Source: Numida meleagris (lineage: Eukaryota > Chordata > Aves > Galliformes > Numididae). From it: a stretch of 64,000 nt of DNA. Shown here piece by piece: positions 35,518 through 47,596 of this stretch (positions within the stretch are counted from its first letter, which is position 1; each line of letters starts with the position of its first letter). The position numbers and the translations under genes were made by a program. The stretch covers positions 102,705,226 to 102,769,225 of the forward strand of contig NC_034409.1 in NCBI RefSeq assembly GCF_002078875.1, read 5' to 3'. Below the pieces are notes generated by a model. That model had not been told where the DNA came from and ran no database searches. It saw nothing but the letters and a program-made list of their open reading frames with translations.

Positions 35518-38500
35518 TGTATTTATAGGGTGCTGTCTAAGAAGGAGACCACACTTTCTAAATTTGGGTCAACCGGAGTTAAGTCTGAACTCCCACAGAC
35601 TTTGCCACATGACACCAAGCAAATTGTGTAGGCCCCATCCTCTCAGTATCAGGAGCCAGGGACCTGGATACTTTTGTGGATCTGGGTCTTAGTGTAGAAT
35701 ATGGGAGCTTTCATGGGCGCCCATCCACAGGGCTGCTGTGCAGGCAGCAGTCCCTCCAGTTGCGCCCAGTTGTGTGCTGGGCTGCCTGCCACTGGGCTAT
35801 GCTGCTGGTGCATCTGGCCTTGCAGATGCCCCAAAAGCTGCTTTTTTGGTCTTGAGGTCTCTCTGCTTGTTCCCTGTGATCCGTTAGGGATTGGCGCTAT
35901 GAGCACAGATAACCTTGGGTGCACTGAGGTCTTATCTCAAGCTGAACTTCTGGTACCATTGTAATATAAATATTTGAGCAGCAGCCAGGTTTAGTCTGCA
36001 GGTTCTTTATCAGCAGTTGAACTGCTGACCTTTTTAAATTATTAACTCTGCAGTTTGGGGCATCGGAAAGGAGAAAATCTACTTATTGCTTTAAAGGATC
36101 GATTTGTATCCTGTATATATGGAAAGGGGGTCAGGGCGAAGGAGGAAGGTCAACGTTTCTGAGATGGGCAGAGAAAAACCCTGTCAGGAAGAGATGAGGA
36201 TGTTGAGATTTTAGCAGCAGCATTGGATTCACTAGGAGCAGAGCCTCTCACTGGAAAATCTGCCCTCTTCTTGCTGGCATGGTGTCCAGTGCACTTGTGG
36301 GGGGCTGGCAGGACTGGTTCCCTTCTTGGTCAGAGAGGATTCAGACCCATTTTATCCATCCAGATAACTAGCAGGCCTGATTCTGTTTATGCTGTTAAAA
36401 TATTTTCTCTAGTTTAATTGCTCAGCATCTTCACTCACACTGTTAACAAGGTACATAGATCAGCATGGATGCACGAAAAAAACATGGGTAACCCAATTCA
36501 GATTTCTTCTCCCATCTCTCTGCATGCAAAAGAGGGAGAAGGACTGGTAGTCACCGCTAGAGCTGTCCTTCAGCTTCCTGGGCTATTGGCTGCGGCAGCT
36601 CTAAAAACAGACTACTCAGCTGAAGAGGGGGAAAAAATAGTGCAGAAGGCTGATTCATGCTCACCCTGGATGAAATGACAGTGTTCTGTTGTTGTTATTA
36701 TTGTTATTTTTAAAGCAGGTAAAAATAACAGTGCTTTCATTGAGGTGGTGGTGGTGATCTGTGGGCGTTTGCAGTCGCTGTGTGTGAAACAAAACACGGC
36801 GCTGTAGGCTGGGAAGCGGTGTGCTGTTTGCCTCTCTCAAAATACTTGCATCATTCACACCGAATTGGGTAAAGCATTGAAAAGTATTCACTGAACCACT
36901 GATTACAGAAGTCACCAGCACTTTTGTCTGCATTATAGAAGGAATAGTCTAGATCACTTGCTGCCTTCTATAATTCAGGGTGAAAAAGAAGCCAAAAATA
37001 AGTTGTATGAAATTTGAATACATTATTTGATGAATATTACTCAGCCAGCTTCATGATTTTCAATCAAGACTTGGCATGACAGAAAAGCACATGGATCTTT
37101 GGACAGGAGCTGGGACCCAGAGCTTAAAAGAAATGCTTCTTCTAGGAAGCTGTAGGACATGCGAACAGTCGAAAAAAAACTTAAAGAAATCTCGTTTTAT
37201 TTAGAGAAGGCGAGAAACCTACGCATGAGTTTGACTCTATTTTAAATTATAAGTATTTCATTTCCTATGGTGTACGAGATCTGCAAGCTCCCCAGTGCAG
37301 GAACGGCATCTTTGCTGAGGAGCATCCAGTTTTCAGAGCTCTTTGACTGCTTTCCTGAAAAAGAAAACGCTGCTCTTCTACATCAAATTTCACATAATCA
37401 TTTGTGTTTCATTCCTTTTATCAGCAGAGTTGGTTGGTTGCTAAAAATACACTTGCAACAAGCTCAGCTGTGAATCAGGTAGGAATATTTATCTTTCCCT
37501 CTGACAGAGGAAAACAAACCCAAATGGCAGTATCTGGTGAAGCTTTCTCTTTTCAGAGGGTGTTTACACAGGCCTTCATGCTGTCAAAAGGCAGGATGAA
37601 CAATAAGCCCCTTGGGAGAAGTAAGGGCAACAGAGAAAACAAAGTGAAAGCCTTGGTGCTTGCAACTGCATCCCACAGGAAATTCTCAACAACCCTTTTA
37701 AAGTCATTTTAACAAAATTCAATCCCATTCAGTGTAATTACTGTCAGGATGTCAAAGAAAAGAATTTAATAATGTATTGGTAGTGAAGGTAGCTTTCTGT
37801 ATTCCCCCTTCTCCAGTCTTCATGGCAGTATATTCATACCTTCTACTGCCATTTTGTAATTAAAAGCAGAACAGGAGTTTGAAAGACACAAGAACATACC
37901 TGAGGTTTTGAGCAGAGTTTATATACTATTCCATAATCTCCTGACCTTTCCCTAGCACACCCAGAAGAGTAAAGTGGTGTCATGATGCAGTTGCTCAGGG
38001 TGTTACAGAGTCCTGCCTTGCTACCTGCTGCTTTGACATGTTGGCTTTGGTAACCTCCCTCCTATTAATTTTAAGTGCCAGTAGTCTGGCTGCTGATGCA
38101 GTATTTATGACAGCGCTAGAGAACAAAGTCTCCTTTTGAAGTGCAAAGTTGGTTTGTCTTTCTATTTTATGTCATATTTCAAAACTACCTTTGGGCATTG
38201 TCTCTTGGATTGCTCTGCTGTAAACAAACTAAACATTGTGTTGGTAAAAACAATGGACTGAAATCCGCATTTACAGATGCAGCCACGTTGAATTCAGGGA
38301 CTTCGTGACTGATAGAAGCAAAAAGAAGGAAATAACACTTTGATAACAAAGCAGCGCCTTTGAAATGCCTGTTAGGATGACGATGAACCCAGGTCTCTGT
38401 GCCCTTTCCAGCTCTTTCATGGGACTACAAAGTGAGCTTGTGGGTTGGTAGCTGAGGTGTGATTTTTGGTGGCACAAGTCTGAGATATCTTGCTTGATGC

Positions 38501-38965
38501 AGCAGCCTCATGTTGCTAAGTGGAGTCACTGGTTTGAGTAGGGGCTTCCAAAATGGTCTGTGAAGCTTTATGCAGAGCCAGGGAAAAATCAGCCCCATGA
38601 ACAAAAGAAGAAACTCCAAACCCGAACAAGACATCCTATGAAGCAGGTCCCAGTCTCAAGGAAGGAAATTGAAGGTCTCCAGCACCTTTGTGTTTTCTCC
38701 CCATCTTGATCCCACCTACTGTGCTACTTGCACAGCTGTACAGCCCTCCCAGTCACAAAGCAGCTGTGTCCAGCTCCACAAACCTGCTGAAAAGTGCAAG
38801 CCACTTGCAAAATTATGGGAGCCTGCAGGGACCTGTGTGTGTGTGCCTAGTGCTTAATTGTTCTGGGTCTTCCCACTGACTTCCAAGAAGGACTTGAAGT
38901 GTTAAGTGAGTCACAGCGAGTAGCTTGTATTCTTCTTTGCAGTATACAGCCATTAAAAACATGCA

Positions 38966-38992
38966 CAAAAAACAAAAAACAAAAAAAAAAAC
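38966..38992 (+). repeat. A-rich (CAAAAAA)n tract
   Basis: Runs of A separated by single C, with no recognised retrocopy upstream. Confidence 0.8.
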
Positions 38993-39910
38993 CAAAACCC
39001 AGAATAAATATGGTGGAATATTTGCTTTTTTGTTAAGCTGATTATAATATTGTGCATGAAATTCAATGTTCCCTAACTCTTGAGTGCAATGGTGCTATTT
39101 TTCCAATTGCAGTGAATTAATGTAAACATTCAAACCAAGCAGCGACTCGAGTAAGTCAGGTGAATACAATGACGGCAATAATAATAATGATAAACCAAAA
39201 CCAACTCTCTCCATGCACTTAAGTTGGAGCCAGACAGAACTCACATAATAAAGCATTTAGGAACTTGAGCAAAATCTGTCTTTTCTCTACAAGGTGACCT
39301 TAAGTCAGGTACAAAACCAGATTGTGCAATTACACTTCTTGTCAAAACAAAAAAGCAGGTAATTTGGTGTATTGTTGAAGTCCCTTAAAGCAGTCACAGA
39401 ATAACCCCTCCATCCCACCTGGCCTGGTCCTTGTCCTGACCAGCAGGCTATATTTGTAGTCCTGCAGCCCTGGTTATGGGTGCCAGGTTCCTGCTGAATA
39501 TCAGTACTGGTCTTCTGTGTGTGCTGCTGAATGGATTGACGGCTCCGAGGGATCGGGCTGCTGCATGATCCTGCCCTGCGCCCAATGGAAAGCCTGTGTC
39601 ATTGCTGCAGTGGTTCTCTAGCAATGGTCTACTCTGACTTCTCTTGATCTGGTTTTGTACTGGCTTTGTCTCTCTGAGCCTGGTTAACATGGAATTTTCT
39701 CATTAGGCTGTATCAAGGAGTAAAAATACGCTGTCGTAGTTTGCAGCATCACACCAAAAAAAGGGCTTTCGTGTTGATGTGGACTGACAAAAATGTGGTG
39801 CATATGAACTGTTAGATCAGCTACCACTTACTGGCAAGTCTGTTGAGAACAGGCATGTGGGTGAATGGCTTTAATTAACCAGGTCTGATTGCTCTCTATA
39901 CCGAGGCTGT

Positions 39911-39928
39911 ATTTATTTATTTATTTTT
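39911..39928 (+). repeat. (ATTT)n microsatellite
   Basis: Four tetranucleotide units within intron 2. Confidence 0.85.
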
Positions 39929-41532
39929 CTCTGATAGCTTTAAGATTCCCCCTTAATATTTATCCTTGCTTCTGTTTTTTAACATTGAATACTTTTAAGT
40001 ATCTTGGATTTATTTTTAGCTCTTCTGTTGTTCATTTGTTATTCTAATTGCATGTCTTTTCACCTCAACTTGTACCTTTCATCTTTCCATCCTCTTTTCT
40101 TTAGTTCTAAAAGCGTACCTTTTCTTAGCTAATGTTTAGTGCACTCAGAACTTCCAAATCCCCATGTTTCTTGCATTGAGAGATTGTACTGAGTGTTTCA
40201 GTGTATGACTCGTAGCCCCATTTACTTCTGTTTATTTTTCAAATCTTTTTTTTCTTTCCCATGCTGTTTTTTTGGCATTCTCCCCGTTAAGCACCCGGCC
40301 CCGATATCTTTCTAGAGGCTAATCCCACTGTCTGTGGAAAAATCTCCATCTGCAAGCAATAAAGGCGTGACACGTGAAGAAATAAACCCTTTTTTGGCAG
40401 TGGGGGGAAGCAGAAGTGGGTTGATCTGGATCCATCTGGCAAGGCACATCACTCTTGTACCAAGCAATTGCTCAGCCGTGGTGGCTGCCATACGGCAGAA
40501 GCTCCCTTTGGAGGAGGTGGAGAGGTGGATCTGTAGTGTGTTGTGTTGCATGGAGTTTCCTGCGAAGAGAGGAATGCCATCGAATAGCTGAAATTCGCAA
40601 AAATATTCATTTTTGATAGGTATATGTATTATTTGTCCTATTTCTTTTCATGCATGAAGTATGGAAAATCTGCAAGAAGGGCTAAATAGGATATGGAAAC
40701 ATCTGCTCTGCTGGGGGAACGTCTTTGACTGTATTGATGAAGTGAATGTCATCCTATGTGAAAATACTCCTCTTCCACAGTTTTATTCAAAGCATAGCAT
40801 GGACATAAAATGAAGTGGGGAAGAACACTGAAAAGGCCTGGAGTTGATCACAGCTATTTTTCTTTCTTTCCCACATCCTTTACGCTTTGTTTGGTTTGGT
40901 TGGTTTACTTGTCTTATTTTATTAAGCATTTTATCTTCATCTGCAGTAGAGGCATTCCTCATTACTCCCTTTGCCTTACAAAGGCAAAATACCATGGATG
41001 TCACTGCCTTCCTGTAATTATAGCTGATGGCTTTATTATCTAGTTTTTTTTCCAAAGCATACTGGGAGAAGTATCATTGCCAGTCTGAGCTATTGATCTC
41101 CCAGCATGCTAATAGTTAGAAATATTTTGTGTCTGGATTGCAGAAAAATTCTTGTAATAAAGATGCAACCAAATGCTAGAAGTCATGGACTGGTTGTATA
41201 GCAACCTAAATGATTTTTCATGAATGCTTATACTCTATTTAAGCAGTTTTGGGGTTTGGGATTGGTTTTTTTGGGAGGAGGAGCGGGAGGAGGGATGGAG
41301 TGAGGAATAATCTCTGGGAATTTTTTTTATGTAGAACGTGATTTAGGAAAACACAACCACATTCTTAAATGATGAAGAGCACATGTACTTGTGAACGCTT
41401 TCTTCATTTTACATGTCAGGAGAACATTCAGTGATCTTGTAGAAGAGGATTGGTTTTGCTTTTCCTCCCTCCCAAAAAATTAGTCCAGGGCCTGCTGTGT
41501 GAAGTGGTTCTGTGGAGGTCAGGCGGAATAGG

Positions 41533-41655
41533 GTAGTGGAAAAAGCACTGAGGTGACACTCAGAAAACTTGTGTGACTTCATCTTTCAACTCTGTTACTA
41601 GCTTACTGGAGGGCACTGGGCAAATAATTTCAATTCCTCAGCCTCAGTTTTCAGC
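41533..41655 (+). repeat. MIR-like ancient SINE
   Basis: The order of motifs follows the MIR/CORE-type SINE: TAGTGGAAAAAGCACTGAGG, a region ending in CAACTCTGTTACTAGCTTAC, GGGCACTGGGCAAATAATTT and CAATTCCTCAGCCTCAGTTT. These correspond to the 'TAGTGGTTAAGAGCAC', 'CTCTGCCACTTACTAGCTG', 'GGGCAAGTCAC' and 'TGCCTCAGTTTC' blocks. It stops about ten bases before the CR1 that begins at 41666. Confidence 0.7.
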
Positions 41656-41665
41656 TCTAGCCCGT

Positions 41666-41880
41666 AAGAATCGTCAGATGGTTTGGTCTAGAAGGGACCT
41701 TCATGATCATCTAGTTCCAACTCTCCTGCTCTGGGCAGGCACGTGTTGCATTAGATCAGGTTGCTTAAAGCCCCATCCAGCCTAACTTTGAACACTTTCA
41801 ATAATGGAACTTCACAACATCTCTTGGTAACCAGTGTCTCACACCCACCTTGTGAAAAATTTCTTCCTTGTGCTATATTC
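41666..41880 (-). repeat. Old, diverged CR1 LINE fragment
   Basis: 'GAATCGTCAGATGGTTTGGT', 'CTAGAAGGGACCTTCATGAT', 'CATCTAGTTCCAACTCTCCT', 'TTAAAGCCCCATCCAGCCTA' and 'GTGAAAAATTTCTTCCTTGT' match an inverted CR1, with more mismatches than the other copies. Confidence 0.88.
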
Positions 41881-42392
41881 TTTATGCTAGAATACTAGTG
41901 CTCGCCACCTCTCTAAGGAGTTGGGACATCTTATCCTCTTGGGAAGGCTGGCTCTGGCCTCCAGAATTGTAGACAATAGCAGAGAAGAGCCATGTGGCCC
42001 CTCGGATATCTGCAGAAGACAGTTTATTGAAGAGGCTTTGGTTATGACAAGTAATAAGAAGATGACCTGCAATTCAAAAACGTGTTTGAAAAATTTCCAT
42101 GTACAAGGTTTCTGCAAACTTGCATAAGAAATTCTAAGAATCTGATTAGGAGATACTGACAAATATTTGTAAATTAATTTTGTGCATGAAGAATTGGGGT
42201 GAACCTGTGCATGAAAGCACTGGTAATTATGGAGAGAATACAATGCATGGAGCTTTCTGCTTTGAATGTGGAACTGTGTGTGCTGGTTTCATAATATCCG
42301 TTAAATATGCATCTTGTAAAGAAACTGATGAAAGTGATGGGAAATTGCTTCATTATTTCAGACGCTCATTCAAAATATTTTATTTCTTTCAG

Positions 42393-42448
42393 AGACTTGA
42401 AGATAGAAAATCTGTTGCTAGATGAAGACAACAATATCAAGCTCATTG
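42393..42448 (+). CDS. HUNK: HUNK exon 3: catalytic loop to start of DFG
   Basis: This small 56-nt exon starts with the last base of R156 and ends with the first base of D175 (ATT G, then GTATGA). It encodes DLKIENLLLDEDNNIKLI. With R156 it completes the catalytic loop HRDLKIEN: D157 is the catalytic base, K159 contacts the phosphate and N162 binds metal. The acceptor is TATTTCTTTCAG. Because both phases are non-zero and unequal, skipping this exon would break the frame and destroy the active site. Confidence 0.96.
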
Positions 42449-42774
42449 GTATGAACCTAGTTTGGCAATTCCAGTAATTAAAATTGGTAGTTTTATAAAG
42501 AGAATTTTTGAGACTTCATAACCCTCCATGTGACAACCGCTAATGTTGCTGCAGAGAGGAGCTGGGAGAGTATAGATAGCAATCAAGCTGTTCCTGACAG
42601 CATCTTGTGAAAAAATGTTCCAGTTATTTCAGCCTTAGCTGGGTACGGGCATAATCCTTCATCTTCTAAAAAGTGACTTTCCTGTTTAAATGAGGAACCT
42701 TGAAGGAATTAGAGAACTTACACCACAGAAGTCATTTATTTTATTATCTTGATAATTTTGTATTTACTAAGGGA

Positions 42775-42860
42775 TGGATTCTGCCCCCATATGCGTATGC
42801 TTCCGCTGAAGTCAGTGGGAGTCGCACATGTTTTTAGCAGCTGGCAAAATTTGGTTCTTT
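42775..42860. repeat. Possible ancient amniote repeat
   Basis: 'GGATTCTGCCCCCATATGCG' followed by 'GCTGAAGTCAGTGGGAGTCG' is a phrase that recurs in old reptile and bird repeats ('ATTCTGCCCCC ... TGAAGTCAATGGGAGT'). The family is uncertain. Confidence 0.4.
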
Positions 42861-44577
42861 ATTTATATTCTTTAAATTTGATTCCGGAACCCAAAAAGAA
42901 ATTGGTTTAGAGGGCTGTTTAAAAAATAATAAAAAAAGATTAATTAAAGAATAGAGACTTTGTTGTATTTGAGTATCAGTTGAACGCAGTGCTCACTTCA
43001 TTCAAGTTCTGCAGACGTTTTAGATTAATCATCTGTGGGTGTAGTTTCTCACTGCCTTTGCATAACTCCCATTAATGCTAATGTGTGCACTGAAAATATG
43101 GCCTTCATTAAAAAAAAAATAATAAACATTTATATTTATTTCTATGCCTCCACTTTTGCCAACAGCAGTGTCTGTGGCTGCAGACTTAAAACAGTTGCCT
43201 GACTTTCTTCAAAAGGTTTCATCATCTGAAAAGGAATGAAAAACACTTAACACTGAGGTCAAATGGACAATCACAATCACTGTAATATATAAAACACATA
43301 TGTCTCCAAACAAACAAGAAGAGGATGGTTAATTAAATTTGAAATACTCAAAAATTACTTAGGGAATTCAGTCTCTAGAAGAATTACCACAACTTTTAGT
43401 CATTACTCTGTAGTGAATCAAATGTCTCTGGAAAAATAATAGCAAAAGAGAATGCTGCATTACGTCAGTTACGGGTCAAGAGGATACTGATATGTTACCA
43501 TGAATCATTCATCAGTAATGATGGATACCACCCATTATCTTGATTTAGCAAATAAGTGAGACCAGATGGTTTGCAACAGTGCTGTATGAACATCTGATAG
43601 ATTTAAAGAATTTCTATAACTTTCCTGTTATTGAGTGTTTGATTACACAACGCTATGTGAACTTGACATCCAAAACCAAATCTAATCAGATGATATGTGT
43701 ACAATTTAAACTTACATGCCAAAAAAGAACTTCATAGCTGTTCCTGGAGTTTAAGTTGCTTTACTTGCATAGAAAGGTCTCCTCACAGTGGGTGGTGTGG
43801 GATGCGTAGAGAAAGAGACAGATCTGTAGCCCAGCTAGCATTAAGATAAATTGTCCTCAGGTCTGCAACCTGATGTTTTTAAGCAGATTGTACACGGTAT
43901 GTATTTTAAAACAAAGCAATTACATCCCACTGTCCAGCTGGGTATGTAATTGAAAAATAAAGGTTGCTTTATTAGTAATAATTTCACTGTAAGCAAAAAC
44001 AGATTGAAAATCACAGTCAGCTCAAACAGTTGCATTTTATCAACAGTCAGCTGAAGTCCGTTGTTTCCTCTCCTCCCATTCCCAAAGGAAAATCTCTGAT
44101 CTAATATTCCAGAGAAGCCACTACTTGATTAAACAACCCCAAACAGTTAGGATTTGTTTTCTGGTACAAACTGAATGTCCCATGTCCTGCTTCTGCACAA
44201 GTCATGCAAGGGAAATGTTTCAGCACCTGTCTGGGGCTCGTGGAATGTACCCGATCATTTTCTTCTCTTTCTCCTCCATGCTTGTCCCCTCACTCAGATC
44301 ATTACGCTTTGAGTAAAGTATTTTATGTAGTGTGTCTTCCTAGAAACACGATGAATCAGTTTCGTCGTCGTGTAGTGTAGTGTAGCCCAGGAAAGCTCAC
44401 CACTAGCGAAGAGTGTTTTGAGGGATTATATGCTGCTTTTCATGCTTTCAAGGAAAGACATTGAGCTAGAAAGCAGCTCACATTAACTGCTTTGGCATAG
44501 GAGTTTACTCTCTGTGTCCAGTGCAGCAGCAGATGCTCTAGCATCTAAGATTGTTGCTCTTGTAATAGCCATGAAAT

Positions 44578-44596
44578 AAAAAAAAAAAAAAAAAAA
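44578..44596 (+). repeat. Poly-A tract
   Basis: Nineteen consecutive A in intron 3. Confidence 0.9.
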
Positions 44597-46174
44597 GACA
44601 AAGGGAAGAGAAATGGTGAACGGAAGATGGAAAATGTAATGGGAAGTGACACTGAAAGTTCCTACTTGTTCATACATTTCAGAGAGATCTGAATCCCTTG
44701 AGTGCCTTTCTTCATCCAGCTGCTTAATGACAGTTCGCTTTTGTTACTCTTTTTAGCTACTTGATAAGGGGGGTTAGAATATGTTCTTAGATAGTATTAT
44801 TAGAAAAATTCCATTTGCTGTGTTAAGTGGACTTATTCTTAGCTGCCTGTTAAGTCTCAAATCTGAGAACGTCAGGAGTGGAAATGCTGGAAGTAAATCA
44901 CTTCTCCTTATCTACCAGCCCGTGATGGCAGGTGTCTGATAAAGGTGCCATGGAAGGTCAGTCACAGAGCTTGCAAAGCCCTTGGCAGTCTGCTCAAGGA
45001 CCTGCGGCACCGACAGGGCCCTGCCTATAAGTAGCTGTGCTGAGGTCTGTGGAGCTCTGCTTGAATACACAGAGGTCAAACTTCTCCATGAGCTCTCGCT
45101 TTGTACTAAGGCTTGTGCTACTAAATAGCTTCTTCGATATCCCAACTGTCACAGCTTCAGAGATAGCCATGTATCCATAGCTTAATGTTGTAATGTTGAT
45201 TTCCTGGAGGCGTTGAGAAGTAGTAGCGTAATGCGATACTTCGATAGCATGAAGAGTGGGGGTGGTGGTGCTTCCATGTCATAATATTTACGCTGGAAAA
45301 CCAAGTATGACCTTTGATCTGAATTCTGTAATTAGCTAGGCTTATTGAAAGAAGCCCAAGACAGAAATAGGAGTAGCAGTAAAGTTATCAATGCTAGTGG
45401 TAATACCATTCTTATCAAGATTAAAACTGCATCCTTAATGCAAATCGCCCTGTGATTGTGATGTGCTGCCATGGTATTCATAACAATATTTCCACTTATT
45501 TTGCAATAAAATCCCTGTCTCCAGTCTGCATGTGTTTGCACACATTTTTAATTCCAACAGACATGAGAAAAAAAAAAAGACAAAAAGAAGACGGTTCACC
45601 AGCTGAGTTTTAATGAATGAGCACAAGTCGATGAGATGTTTGTAGTTCAAGCAAATAGGATAGTTAAACTTTCACAAGAGGATTCCTCCATTGATAATGA
45701 TAAACAGATGCTAGTTTATACCAGGTCGGTATATAACCATTATGTACTTGATTGTAAAGCTCTATATTGCATTCAAGTAATTTTGGGGTGATATGTCACA
45801 GTAGGATAAAGTCCATGACTAATACCTTGTAGAAGTTTTATTTGTAGGAGTTTTTTGAAGTATTTAACAGTTGACATAACCTCTTTCAGGCCATAGCTAA
45901 TAAATTAATTAATTAAGTGGTTCCTTAGAATTATTTGTATAAGCCCCAGGGATAGCTCATATCTAGCAAAGATGTTTGAACAGTGTGCAGAGACAATTGT
46001 TTTCCATCAGAGGCAAGGAAATTGCCTTGATCCTCCCTTCAGCTGTTACAGTGCTCTCCAGCAAAGCCTTTTGAGCCTCTCTGACTGCTTAAATATGGTT
46101 GTGCTGCACTTGCCTCCCTCTCAGCCAGCCAATTCACACTGTCCTTTGGACACACCAGACCACACAGTTGCTTT

Positions 46175-46189
46175 TATATATATATATAT
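46175..46189. repeat. (TA)n microsatellite
   Basis: About seven TA units in intron 3. Confidence 0.85.
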
Positions 46190-46330
46190 TGTAAGCATTA
46201 TTTGGTTTTAGCCCGATTTCATAAGGGAACAAGGCTTATGTGAATGCCTTGTCAGGGTGCTTTTAATACCATAAGGGACTCTTGTCTGATTTCTGCCACA
46301 TTTGGCATGAGTTGAATACTTTAGTATTCG

Positions 46331-46432
46331 ATGCCTCGATGTCTTCCTTGTAGTGAGGGGCCCAAAACTGAACAAAGTACTCCAGGTGCAGCCTCACCAG
46401 CAAGTTGTCCTTTTTCAAGACCCTCTGCAACC
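46331..46432 (-). repeat. Internal CR1 LINE fragment
   Basis: 'GATGCCTCGATGTCTTCCTT', 'GTAGTGAGGGGCCCAAAACT' and 'GGTGCAGCCTCACCAG' match the inverted CR1 coding end, the same segment present near 2600 in the longer copy. Neither end of the element is seen. Confidence 0.9.
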
Positions 46433-47460
46433 CCTCCTTGCTTTTCCTTGTCATCTCTGATGCTGTGACTTCTTAATTGCTTTCTACCAAGCCAAGCGTG
46501 GGCCACGAGGCAGGGTGGGCTTGCACACCCTGACTGCACATTGCCCCCGGCCTCTTCTGCCACTGCTGCTGACTGAGCTGAAGGCCATTTCCACAGCTGC
46601 TCTCTCCTAATTTCTCTTCTTGCTTAGTGGTTTAATTTTTAAGATCCTTTCTGAAATGCAGCTCACCCTGAAGCCATACCAGCGCTGGAGCAGACAAAGG
46701 AGATGGGGAGAACACCCTCCATGGCGCCAGCCTGGGCTTGGGCTGGCAGAGAGCACTTGTGAAACTAGTCTCCTTCGGTGCTGAGGGACTGCATCTTGTT
46801 CCTGATCAGTTCATGATGCCAGCTTTTGCCAGTCCCTTGCTGTTCCTGCCAGCAGAGAACATCAGATACACCCAGGGGCCAGAAATGGCATAATTCAAGA
46901 CAGAAAGGGGGAGAGAGAGCCAAATCAACACATTCCCCTTCTTGCTCCAAGATCTCCCTGCATTTTTAAGAGTTGAAACGCTGACTCTGCAACCCTTTGT
47001 GGTTGTAGTAGTTACAGAAAGCAGCCTCCCTGCCTTAAATCTGATGGCTCCTTTAAATGAAATAAAGGAAAATGTTGAAGAAGCAATACTTGGCCTCTTA
47101 GCAATGTACTGCCGCAGTACGGAACCCCTGACTGCCCGAGGCTAGTTTCTGCCCCATGGCCATTATGTACTGCATGGCACAAACTCAGCTCCAATTGAGC
47201 TGTCCGATTTTGAGTGAAATACAGTTGCTTTGTGTATAAAACCGATATTCATGCATGTTCCAAGACTTTTTTTTTTAATTGCTTGTCAAAATCTCTTTTT
47301 ATTTAGCACAGATTGTAGAAAACTTTTCATGTGATTGATTTTTTTTCTGAGGCAGTTCATTGCATAGCTTTTGGTAAAAATGTGCTTTTTCCCTTTTCTG
47401 TTTTAGCACAGTTTTACTGTATCTGTCTCTTTCATAACTATGTCTCTATGCTTTTCACAG

Positions 47461-47596
47461 ACTTTGGACTGAGCAACTGTGCAGGCATCCTGGGTTATTC
47501 TGATCCATTCAGCACCCAGTGTGGGAGCCCAGCATATGCAGCCCCTGAACTTCTGGCAAGGAAAAAATACGGGCCCAAAATAGACGTTTGGTCCAT
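47461..47596 (+). CDS. HUNK: HUNK exon 4: DFG, activation loop and APE
   Basis: The 136 nt complete D175 and encode F176 to S219 plus two bases of I220. DFGLSN (175-180) is the magnesium-binding motif. The activation loop carries S192-T193-Q-C-G-S-P, where T193 aligns with the LKB1-target threonine of AMPK (T-x-CGSP). YAAPELL (200-206) is the APE motif and DVWSIG anchors helix F. The donor is CCAT/GTGAGT. The acceptor CTTTTCACAG follows a weak pyrimidine tract. Confidence 0.97.

Larger units (their letters stand above)
34354..42392. other. HUNK intron 2
   Basis: This 8.0 kb intron has a GTAATC donor and a TTTCTTTCAG acceptor. It holds a minus-strand CR1 (34773-34995), an ancient CR1 tail (35433-35517), a MIR-like SINE next to an old CR1 (41533-41880), A-rich and (TTTA)n tracts, and otherwise unique AT-rich DNA. 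No nested gene was recognised. The frames at 35290-35631, 36418-36678 and 41887-42243 (minus) have no domain signature. Confidence 0.7.
42449..47460. other. HUNK intron 3
   Basis: This 5.0 kb intron has a GTATGA donor and an acceptor at CTTTTCACAG. It contains a possible ancient repeat (42775-42860), poly-A and (TA)n tracts (44578-44596, 45568-45578, 46175-46189), an internal CR1 piece (46331-46432) and otherwise unique AT-rich DNA. The last 130 bases happen to be open in the frame of exon 4. No gene was recognised. Confidence 0.7.
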
